Assembly: GCA_041504365.1 (NCBI GenBank)
Contig: CP167917.1
Coordinates: 558,001-622,000 of the forward strand
Direction of reading: 5' to 3'
DNA length: 64,000 nt
Source: Dryocola sp. LX212
Lineage (GTDB): Bacteria > Pseudomonadota > Gammaproteobacteria > Enterobacterales > Enterobacteriaceae
Shown here piece after piece: positions 57,312 to 64,000 of the stretch. The notes beneath the pieces were generated by a model. It did not search any database. It had not been told where the DNA came from and was given only the letters and a program-made list of their open reading frames with translations. Numbering within the stretch: position 1 is the stretch's first letter; every line of letters begins with the position of its first letter. The translations under genes and the position numbers were made by a program.

Positions 57312-57406
57312 TTCACACTGATGACAAATTTAATACGATTGAGTGTCGAAACTTTCTCACCAAAAATAACCAGGAAAATCAATTCATTGGTTTTCGGCTG
57401 CTAACC

Positions 57407-57442
57407 ACAAAGAAGGAAAAACCACGCTTTTTCCTTCTTTGT
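57407..57442. terminator. Terminator of serB-radA
   Basis: Perfect 15-bp stem ACAAAGAAGGAAAAA/TTTTTCCTTCTTTGT with a CCACGC loop. Confidence 0.85.
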
Positions 57443-57488
57443 CAGCAATATCATTGATTATTAATCCTATTTTGCAGGAGCAGGGAGC

Positions 57489-58721
57489 ATGTCGTCTTTC
57501 GAATACCTGAAGACCGCAATTCGTCAGCAGAGCGTTACGTTGCAGCAGGTGGCGGAAGCCTGTGACATGACTAAGGGCTACCTCAGCCAGCTGCTGAACG
57601 CCAAAATCAAAAGCCCGAGTGCCCAGAAGCTGGAAGCATTACACCGTTTCCTGGGGCTGGAGTTCCCGCGCCGGGAGAAAACGGTCGGCGTGGTGTTCGG
57701 CAAATTCTATCCGCTGCACACCGGGCATATCTACCTGATCCAGCGTGCGGCAAGCCAGGTCGATGAGCTGCATATTATTATGGGCTACGACGAAACCCGC
57801 GATCGCGCCCTGTTTGAAGACAGCGCCATGTCCCAGCAGCCGACCACGGGTGACCGCCTGCGTTGGCTGCTGCAGACATTTAAATACCAGAAAAACATCC
57901 GTATTCATTCATTTAACGAAGAGAGAATGGAGCCGTACCCGCACGGCTGGGACGTCTGGAGCCGCGGCATCAAAGCCTTTATGGAAAGCAACGGCATTAA
58001 CGCCGACCGCATCTATACCTCCGAAGAGAGCGATGCGCCGCAATTCACTGAACACCTCGGTATTGAAACCGTACTTATCGATCCGCAGCGTACTTTCATG
58101 AACATCAGCGGCGGACAGATCCGAGAAAACCCGTTTCGCTACTGGGAGTACATCCCCACAGAAGTTAAGCCGTTCTTTGTGCGTACGGTGGCGGTGTTGG
58201 GCGGCGAGTCGAGCGGCAAGTCGTGGATGGTGAATAAGCTTGCCAACATCTTCAATACCACCAGCGCGTGGGAGTTCGGGCGTGATTACGTCTTCTCTCA
58301 TCTTGGCGGCGATGAGATGGCGCTGCAGTATTCAGACTACGATAAAATTGCCCTCGGCCACGCGCAGTACATTGATTTTGCAATTAAGTACGCCAACAAG
58401 GTCGCCTTTATCGATACGGACTTTGTCACTACTCAGGCATTCTGCAAGAAATATGAAGGGCGTGAACATCCGTTCGTCCAGGCCCTGATCGACGAGTACC
58501 GTTTCGACCTGGTGATCCTGCTGGAAAACAATACGCCGTGGGTGGCGGACGGGTTGCGCAGCCTGGGCAGCGACGCGGACAGGAAATCGTTCCAGAACCT
58601 GCTGGTATCCATGCTGGAAGAGAACAACATCAGCTACGTACACGTCGAAGATTCAGACTATGATTCGCGTTTCTTACGCTGCGTGGATCTGGTGAAAGAG
58701 ATGCTGGGCGGGCAGGGGTAG
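57489..58721 (+). CDS. nadR: NAD regulator/NMN adenylyltransferase/ribosylnicotinamide kinase NadR
   Basis: Encodes 410 residues (E. coli 410). Three parts: a Cro-type helix-turn-helix (about 15-55; VTLQQVAEACDMTKGYLSQL), an NMN adenylyltransferase domain beginning VGVVFGKFYPLHTGHIYLIQ (about 62-81), and a kinase domain with Walker A GGESSGKSWMVNKLA (about 238-252). It represses NAD synthesis genes and salvages nicotinamide riboside. AGGAGCAGGGAGC precedes the ATG. Confidence 0.97.
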   Translation: MSSFEYLKTAIRQQSVTLQQVAEACDMTKGYLSQLLNAKIKSPSAQKLEALHRFLGLEFPRREKTVGVVFGKFYPLHTGHIYLIQRAASQVDELHIIMGYDETRDRALFEDSAMSQQPTTGDRLRWLLQTFKYQKNIRIHSFNEERMEPYPHGWDVWSRGIKAFMESNGINADRIYTSEESDAPQFTEHLGIETVLIDPQRTFMNISGGQIRENPFRYWEYIPTEVKPFFVRTVAVLGGESSGKSWMVNKLANIFNTTSAWEFGRDYVFSHLGGDEMALQYSDYDKIALGHAQYIDFAIKYANKVAFIDTDFVTTQAFCKKYEGREHPFVQALIDEYRFDLVILLENNTPWVADGLRSLGSDADRKSFQNLLVSMLEENNISYVHVEDSDYDSRFLRCVDLVKEMLGGQG

Positions 58722-59306
58722 CTCAGGGGGTGATAATAAAATGGGGCGCGCTTTGCGCCTCATCAGATAGACGGCCCTCTAAACTAGTTGAGAAACGGGG
58801 GAGGCCCATCAAACGCATTAATACAGAGCATAAAAGTTTACCATCTGGTTGGTGTTGTTTTTATATACATTATGTGGCCTTAGAGTATAAGCCTGAGTGC
58901 TATCGCTACAGGGATGGCGCTTGCCGAGAGGCTGACTACCTTGTCTCTGACAACCCCGATTTTTCAATGCCCATTAAAATTTTATTGTTCTTATCCCATG
59001 CGACGCTGGACCATATCGTGCTGAAAGCGGAATCCCCGCTCGAGAAAAATGGATAGAGGTGATGTGAAATTTAACGACCCTGTATCAAAAAAGACGACTT
59101 ACTCACTCACTAACGGTGCATTCTGGTTTTAAATCATAATCTATTTGTGTTATTTATTTTTAATTAACTTTTTGCTTGCCTGAAAGCAGGCTTTGAATCA
59201 TTTATACTTGTATTTATTATTTTCCCTGTAAAACATCGAGTTAGTGAAATCCACGTTTTTCAACATATTGTTCTCAGCGGTGCGCACACAACCTCCTCCT
59301 TTTTAA

Positions 59307-59321
59307 TCTAAAAGATTTAGA
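59307..59321. promoter_or_regulatory. Palindrome TCTAAA-AGA-TTTAGA upstream of the SPFH operon
   Basis: Perfect 6-bp arms with a 3-nt centre in an AT-rich stretch, 126 nt before the proposed start. Possible operator. Confidence 0.35.
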
Positions 59322-59386
59322 ATTAATAAAATAACAAATAAATATTATCCAAATGTGTACATCGCATAGCTTAATGCATGGTTGGT

Positions 59387-59398
59387 ATGTTATAACAT
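59387..59398. promoter_or_regulatory. Palindrome ATGTTATAACAT upstream of the SPFH operon
   Basis: A 12-nt perfect palindrome 49 nt before the proposed start codon. It contains a -10-like TATAAC, so it may be promoter, operator or both. Confidence 0.4.
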
Positions 59399-59446
59399 TT
59401 AGCGGTGTGTGCCCAATCACCTGTTTTGCAGGTTTTTTATTCTGTC

Positions 59447-61348
59447 ATGTCGCTGGAGCTAATGGTGCCCGACTTAAAAAGTGAAAACTCTGCTCTGGAA
59501 TCCCGTTTACGATCGCGTTTACTGTGGTGCAGAGCTATTGTGTGTGTGTTGCTGGGGGGGGCGGGTATTGCCTGGTTTACCCTCGAGCTGACGGAGAGCC
59601 AAAATATATGGGGAAATTATGGGCGTCCAATACTCGCCTCATTACTTCTGACATGTATCGTCATTGAAAACATATTGTGGCAGTTTACGTCAGAAAAATG
59701 CATTGCAAACAGCAGTGAGACGAATACTCGCGAAGACAAAGAAAGAAAATTTCTACGCTGGAAATTCCTGCTTTCTGCCAGAACGGTAAGCTGGTTAACG
59801 CATCTCACTCAGCTCGGGTTAACCGCATTAACTACACTACTGGCTATCAAAGTGGTAGCAGGGAATTTTTCTGCATCCACTTCCTTTATAGCGCCAGAAA
59901 ATGGGCACATTCTGGCCGTATCTTTATTATTGGCACTCTGTTTCATATTGCTGGTGTGTGAGCGCATGCTCAGTTTTCGCCGAATCCGTCAATGGTCAGA
60001 ACAGATGGCTGCCGTCGGGCTTCTCCGGGCATTACTGAGCATCTGTCTTCTGGTCATGCTGGCGCTGTTCGTCTCCATGTTTTCCGCAACGTTGGCATAC
60101 TGGGTGATGGTTATCGCTGACGGTATTGTCCTGCTCATTGCCGCTGAGTTTCTTCTACGCACGATAGCTGCAGCCTGTGTAATGCCGACCAACAACCGAA
60201 AGCCAGTTTTTGTGACGCAAAGTTTTATTGCTGAACAATATCGCTGGCCGCTTCATCCTCTATTGATGCTGCGAAAAAAAATCATGCAACATTTCGGAGT
60301 GGATGTCGGCCAAATTCAAGCTTTCAGGTTGATGGGCAAGATCCTATTGCCCGTTGTTTGCGGGATCGCTATTACAGGCTGGTTAGCCAGCTGTCTGAAT
60401 GAGGTCTCTGCCAACCAGCGAGGTGTATATGAACGTTTCGGCCGTCCTGTTGCTGTCTTATCCTCAGGGTTGCATGTGGGGTTGCCGTGGCCTTTTGGGC
60501 GGGTCATCCCGGTAGATTACGGTGCTGTTCATGAGCTACAGCTGAGTGATAACGCGCCCACACAAGAGGAAGCCGCTTTTAAAATAACCGATCCTATTGA
60601 AGGTCCTGCGCCTCAGGAAAGCTGGCGATTATGGGATAATACCCATACCACGGACCAGGCTCAGGTTATCGCCAGTGCTTTGGGAGATAAGCAGAGTTTC
60701 CAGATCGTGAATATGGATATTCGAATAATCTGGCGTGTGGGTATGAAAGATGCTGACGCCATGAATAGCCTTTACCAGACTGACGATCTTCCCACTACGA
60801 TACAGCGTATCGCCCGACAGGTGTTGACCCAGTATTTTGCGCATCAACAGCTGGATTCTTTGCTCAATGAGCAGCGTGCCACCATGTCCGTTGCACTGAA
60901 TCAAGAAATTCAAAAACGTCTTAATCGGCTCAATTCCGGGGTGGAATTATTGTATACACGGGTTGAATCAATTCACCCTCCGGCGGGAGCAGCCAACGCC
61001 TACCATGGGGTTCAGGCAGCACAAATCGCGGCAAGTGCACAAATAGCCCGTGAAAAGGGATATTCGTTCTCTTTAGCAAATGACGCGCAGCGTAAAGCGA
61101 CAACGGCCATTAATTCAGCTGAAGCATCCGCGAATGAATTGCAGGCTAAGGCTAACAATGCAATGACGCGCTATAGCGCTGAACATAATGCCTGGAAAAT
61201 CAATCCTGATGCCTATCTGAACGAGCGGCGCTACCAGACCTACAGCAGAGCGTTGTCCGGCACGCCGTTACTGATCATTGACAGCCAGCTGACTGCAACG
61301 AACGAGCCGATGCTCGACCTGCGTCAATTTTCTCAACCTTCACGATAG
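59447..61348 (+). CDS. Polytopic membrane protein with C-terminal SPFH (HflK-like) domain
   Basis: Encodes 633 residues from this ATG. Starts at 59405 (GTG) and 59462 (ATG) are also possible; none has an ideal ribosome-binding site. About six hydrophobic segments fill residues 20-250 (for example VSLLLALCFILLVCERML, ICLLVMLALFVSMFSATLAY). A further helix (LLPVVCGIAITGWLASCL, about 305) leads into an SPFH/band 7 domain: VSANQRGVYERFGRPVAVLS, LHVGLPWPFGRVIPVDYG and FQIVNMDIRIIWRVGMKDAD. An Ala/Glu-rich coiled coil follows (AAQIAASAQIAREKGYSFSL). Canonical HflK is about 420 residues with a single membrane helix, so the N-terminal part is an addition. Confidence 0.82.
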   Translation: MSLELMVPDLKSENSALESRLRSRLLWCRAIVCVLLGGAGIAWFTLELTESQNIWGNYGRPILASLLLTCIVIENILWQFTSEKCIANSSETNTREDKERKFLRWKFLLSARTVSWLTHLTQLGLTALTTLLAIKVVAGNFSASTSFIAPENGHILAVSLLLALCFILLVCERMLSFRRIRQWSEQMAAVGLLRALLSICLLVMLALFVSMFSATLAYWVMVIADGIVLLIAAEFLLRTIAAACVMPTNNRKPVFVTQSFIAEQYRWPLHPLLMLRKKIMQHFGVDVGQIQAFRLMGKILLPVVCGIAITGWLASCLNEVSANQRGVYERFGRPVAVLSSGLHVGLPWPFGRVIPVDYGAVHELQLSDNAPTQEEAAFKITDPIEGPAPQESWRLWDNTHTTDQAQVIASALGDKQSFQIVNMDIRIIWRVGMKDADAMNSLYQTDDLPTTIQRIARQVLTQYFAHQQLDSLLNEQRATMSVALNQEIQKRLNRLNSGVELLYTRVESIHPPAGAANAYHGVQAAQIAASAQIAREKGYSFSLANDAQRKATTAINSAEASANELQAKANNAMTRYSAEHNAWKINPDAYLNERRYQTYSRALSGTPLLIIDSQLTATNEPMLDLRQFSQPSR

Positions 61349-61376
61349 CACTGAAAGAATAAGGTCAGCCTGAACA

Positions 61377-62381
61377 ATGAAAATCCGTACTATATCCACC
61401 GCCGCAACCGTCGGAAAAGTTGGATTAACTCCCGAAGTGAGGCGCCCATCGCGCATCGCGCCTGTAAAACGTTGGCTGCGTTATAGCATCGCTGCCTTGC
61501 TGGTGTTACTGGCGTTTCTGACCGCCTGCCTGGTTCAAGTGCATGCCGGTAATGCCACTATCATCACCCGCTTTGGCAGCCCGGCTCGCGTTATATTGTC
61601 TCCAGGCCTGGCATGGCGTTTGCCAGCCCCATTTGAAACGCCGGTCGAAGTCGATTTACGTAGTCGTTCAACATCCAGTGGATTGCAGGATGTCGGTACT
61701 CGCGATGGTCTGCGGGTGATTGTGCAGGCCTGGGCTATCTGGAAAGTCAGCCCAGAACAGCAGCACGTCTTGCGTTTTCTACGGGCTGTTCAAAACCAGC
61801 CGGATGAAGCCGCCCGGCAGATTCGGACATTTATTGGTTCCTCACTGGAAACCACCACCAGTAATTATGCCCTGTCCGAAATCGTCAACACTGACGGTTC
61901 AAAGGTCAAAATTCCTCAGTTGGAACAGCAAATTAAGGCGCAATTGAAAACCCAACTGCTTAACAGCTATGGCATAGAGTTGATTGATGTCGGAATTGAG
62001 CGCCTGACCTTGCCAGCGGTTACGCTGAATGCCACCGTTGACAGAATGCGCGCGGAACGAGAAACCATTGCCACCGAGCGTACTGCCGAAGGCAATCGTC
62101 AGGCAGCAGAAATTCATTCGAAAGCTGACAGGGATGCACGTATAACCGAGGCCAATGCCTCAATTAAAGCAGCAACCATTACTGCACAGGCGCAGCAGGA
62201 CTCCGCAGCTATCTATGCCAAAGCCTACGCGCTTGACCCTGAGCTATACAATTTACTGCGTTCGCTAGATACGCTTAATGATGTCGTTAATAAAAGCACG
62301 CGCATTGTGCTTAGCACCGATGCTGCCCCGTTTAAGGCGCTGGTGCAGAAACCTGACAATGCTGAAAAGGCGAATCCATGA
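61377..62381 (+). CDS. SPFH-domain membrane protein, HflC-like
   Basis: Encodes 334 residues. A basic N-terminus and one membrane helix (SIAALLVLLAFLTACLVQVH, about 37-56) precede the SPFH domain (GNATIITRFGSPARVILSPG, WAIWKVSPEQQ, LIDVGIERLTLP), then a coiled coil rich in Ala, Glu and Arg (about 215-285; TIATERTAEGNRQAAEIHSK). This is the layout of HflC, which pairs with HflK to cage the protease FtsH. The protein is too divergent to be the housekeeping HflC, which normally lies beside hflX. Its stop overlaps the next start (ATGA). Confidence 0.88.
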   Translation: MKIRTISTAATVGKVGLTPEVRRPSRIAPVKRWLRYSIAALLVLLAFLTACLVQVHAGNATIITRFGSPARVILSPGLAWRLPAPFETPVEVDLRSRSTSSGLQDVGTRDGLRVIVQAWAIWKVSPEQQHVLRFLRAVQNQPDEAARQIRTFIGSSLETTTSNYALSEIVNTDGSKVKIPQLEQQIKAQLKTQLLNSYGIELIDVGIERLTLPAVTLNATVDRMRAERETIATERTAEGNRQAAEIHSKADRDARITEANASIKAATITAQAQQDSAAIYAKAYALDPELYNLLRSLDTLNDVVNKSTRIVLSTDAAPFKALVQKPDNAEKANP

Positions 62382-63457
62382 GAAAACAGCCCTTAGCGAC
62401 ATCCCCTTGGGGGCAGGCATACCGGATTGCATTTTTTAGTCTCTACGGTGCGACGATCCTGGCGGCTCTGGTGTGGGTATTTTCCAGTTTTCATCAAATA
62501 ACTCCGGATACCCAGGCGGTGGTTTTTCGGTTCGGCAAGCCGATAAAAGTTGAAAACTCGGGAATGCTATTCGCATGGCCAAAACCCGTGGATAGGGTCG
62601 AAATAATCCCTGGCCCTGCGCGTATATTGCAACACGACGTATCTCCCTTGAAGCGACAAGAGCAGCTCAAGCAGCTTACCGGCGATCAGTACACCAGTGA
62701 TGCCGGCGCCGGTGCAGGCTATTTGTTGACGGGAGATTCAGGCGTTGTCCAATTAAATATGCAGATTTTCTACCGAATCAATTCACCGCTACGGTATGTG
62801 CTTCAGCAATCTCATATTGATGCGATGATTGACCGGCTGGCGCTACGAGCCGCCACGCTGGTAAGCGCTGGACGCGATCTGGATACTATTTTGGTCGCTC
62901 GACCGGAAACGCTGCGCAACGACAGCCAGGCGGCCCAGGAGCGCTCACGGCTGCGCAGCGATTTGAAACAGATGATTGCGGGCGATATCGAGAAGCTGAA
63001 AGGGGGTGATAACGATCCGGGCATTACGATTGAACGTGTCGATATCGCCTCCTCGCTACCTGATAATGCCGTTGATGCCTTTAACGCTGTACTGACTGCA
63101 AGCCAGCGCGCGGAACAGAATATTGCCCAGGCGCAAAATGATGCCACTCTGAGTATGCAGAAAGCACAGCAGCAGGCCGATCGGGTCATTCAGCAAGCTA
63201 AAGCCAGCAGCAGTGAAATGCATGCCCGAGCCGAAGTGGCGACCCAGACGATCGTCAAGTTGGCACAGGCCAGAGCGACAGGTACCGATGCCGGTATGCT
63301 TTCGAGGATCTGGCGAGAAAAGATCGCGGCGGTACTGTCCCATGCCGGACAGGTTATTACCGTTACGCCAGACGATAAAAGTAAGCTTATTTTACCTGGT
63401 CCAACCCAACAGGTTGATCAACCAGCTTCAGGACAATGGTTTGGGGGGATCCCATGA
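62378..63457 (+). CDS. SPFH-domain membrane protein, HflK-like
   Basis: Encodes 359 residues: one membrane helix (AFFSLYGATILAALVWVFSS, about 18-37), an SPFH domain (ITPDTQAVVFRFGKPIKVEN, GDSGVVQLNMQIFYRINSPL, about 42-155), a linker, a coiled coil (about 245-300; NIAQAQNDATLSMQKAQQQA) and a C-terminal Pro/Gln-rich tail like that of HflK. It overlaps both neighbours by four bases (ATGA), so the second SPFH gene, this gene and the ATPase gene are translated as a unit. Confidence 0.88.
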   Translation: MRKQPLATSPWGQAYRIAFFSLYGATILAALVWVFSSFHQITPDTQAVVFRFGKPIKVENSGMLFAWPKPVDRVEIIPGPARILQHDVSPLKRQEQLKQLTGDQYTSDAGAGAGYLLTGDSGVVQLNMQIFYRINSPLRYVLQQSHIDAMIDRLALRAATLVSAGRDLDTILVARPETLRNDSQAAQERSRLRSDLKQMIAGDIEKLKGGDNDPGITIERVDIASSLPDNAVDAFNAVLTASQRAEQNIAQAQNDATLSMQKAQQQADRVIQQAKASSSEMHARAEVATQTIVKLAQARATGTDAGMLSRIWREKIAAVLSHAGQVITVTPDDKSKLILPGPTQQVDQPASGQWFGGIP

Positions 63458-64000
63458 GTCATCAATGTAGTCACGGACATATTCATCCTAACTTCAGTCA
63501 GGCTCTTCTTACGCCGGAAGAGCGGCGTAAAATGACCTTGCAACTTACGCTGGCAATGACCACTATTGGCCTGATATTACTAAGTTTATTATGGCGTTCA
63601 CTTGCCCCACAGCAGCCTGCTATCAGCGATCTGCTGGCGGGGGTTGCGTGGCTAATTGTCGCAGTTCCCGTCTTCCGTGCAGGTTGGCATAGTCTGCGCC
63701 ACCCGGATCTACATGGCGTAACGGATTTATTAATAGTACTGGCTATGCTTGGCGCGTGGGCTCTGGGGGACTTAATTACTGCCGCACTCTTACCTGTACT
63801 AATGATTTTTGGTCATATTCTTGAAGAACGCAGCGTGATGGGGACCCGGCAGGCGATTGCCGGCCTGACAAAACTTACACGCAGCAAGGCGCGCCGGGTA
63901 CGCGCTGATGGGGGGCTGGAAGAGGTAGACAGCAGCGTTGTAGGGCCGGGTGATATTGTTGAAATTCGCGCCGGGGATAATGTTCCGGCTGACGGTAAAA
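63454..64000 (+). CDS. P1B-type cation-transporting ATPase (N-terminal part; runs out of window)
   Basis: The first 182 codons are present. The N-terminus is His-rich (MSHQCSHGHIHPNF) and lacks the usual CxxC metal-binding domain. Membrane segments follow (LTLAMTTIGLILLSLLW, LLAGVAWLIVAVPVF, LLIVLAMLGAWALG) with PVLMIFGHILEERSVMGTRQ, the LEERA-like motif of heavy-metal ATPases. VGPGDIVEIRAGDNVPADGK begins the actuator domain. The phosphorylation motif DKTGT, the CPx/SPC helix and the metal specificity lie outside the window. The ATG overlaps the stop of the SPFH gene. Confidence 0.9.
   Translation, partial: MSHQCSHGHIHPNFSQALLTPEERRKMTLQLTLAMTTIGLILLSLLWRSLAPQQPAISDLLAGVAWLIVAVPVFRAGWHSLRHPDLHGVTDLLIVLAMLGAWALGDLITAALLPVLMIFGHILEERSVMGTRQAIAGLTKLTRSKARRVRADGGLEEVDSSVVGPGDIVEIRAGDNVPADGK

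Larger units (their letters stand above)
58722..59446. other. Intergenic region between nadR and the SPFH operon
   Basis: 725 nt, AT-rich on the right. One 108-codon frame (58730-59056) is open but starts at the nadR stop with poor coding character in its first third; from about 58850 it reads YIHYVALEYKPECYRYRDGA, which I do not recognise. It could be a small gene or the end of one lost with the original nadR-ettA spacer. Two palindromes lie further right. Confidence 0.4.

Noticed and set aside
61377-63457. The SPFH genes as the housekeeping hflK-hflC pair
   Set aside because: The usual hfq-hflX neighbours are absent, the order is HflC-like then HflK-like, and a third SPFH gene and an ATPase gene are linked.

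Overview
The window comes from a gamma-proteobacterium of the family Enterobacteriaceae. From about 26.9 kb to 58.7 kb the gene order and the near-identical proteins follow the yjjA-nadR segment of Escherichia coli and Salmonella (yjjA, yjjB, yjjP, fhuF, yjjZ, three leu tRNAs, rsmC, holD, rimI, yjjG, prfC, osmY, ytjA, yjjU, yjjV, deoCABD, lplA, ytjB, serB, radA, nadR). REP/BIME and ERIC repeats fit the same family. Departures from E. coli and Salmonella (no yjjW-yjjI, no dnaT-dnaC between yjjA and yjjB, a pobA island) suggest another genus, of the Enterobacter/Cedecea/Lelliottia kind; the species cannot be fixed from this sequence.

Layout. 1-8.1 kb: a Salmonella-type type 1 fimbrial locus (end of fimI, fimC, fimD, fimH, fimF, then fimZ, fimY-like and fimW on the other strand). 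8.3-11.9 kb: a LysR regulator divergent from an MFS carrier and an M20 amidohydrolase. 12-18.4 kb: a scrambled accessory patch with a tacA antitoxin, a tacT toxin gene stopped by one in-frame amber codon, an intact IS3-family element with a 3-bp target duplication, an older IS3 remnant, an AT-rich PAAR effector plus candidate membrane immunity protein, an IS256-family element whose transposase has Asn at an expected catalytic Asp, and a LysR gene beheaded by that element. 18.4-26.9 kb: cdh, then a gfrR-gfrABCDEF system (mannose-family PTS and two SIS-domain deglycases) with a textbook sigma-54 promoter. 27-36.2 kb: yjjA, yjjB and yjjP interrupted by aromatic-acid genes (TetR plus AAHS carrier on one side, pobA plus an AraC regulator on the other), then a YbaK-like deacylase and an orphan PTS IIB-IIC pair behind a 33-nt perfect palindrome.

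36.2-58.7 kb is core housekeeping: iron reductase fhuF with a Fur box, a diguanylate cyclase, the leu tRNAs, ribosome modification and DNA polymerase genes, prfC, osmY, and a nucleoside block in which a NupC-family transporter sits directly before deoCABD, with DeoR operators on both sides of its terminator and a CRP site upstream.

59.4 kb to the end of the window: an operon between nadR and the place where ettA is expected, with three SPFH (HflK/HflC-like) genes, the first with a large polytopic N-terminus, translationally coupled to a P1B-type metal ATPase cut off by the window edge. This SPFH-ATPase operon is the best candidate here for a poorly described system.
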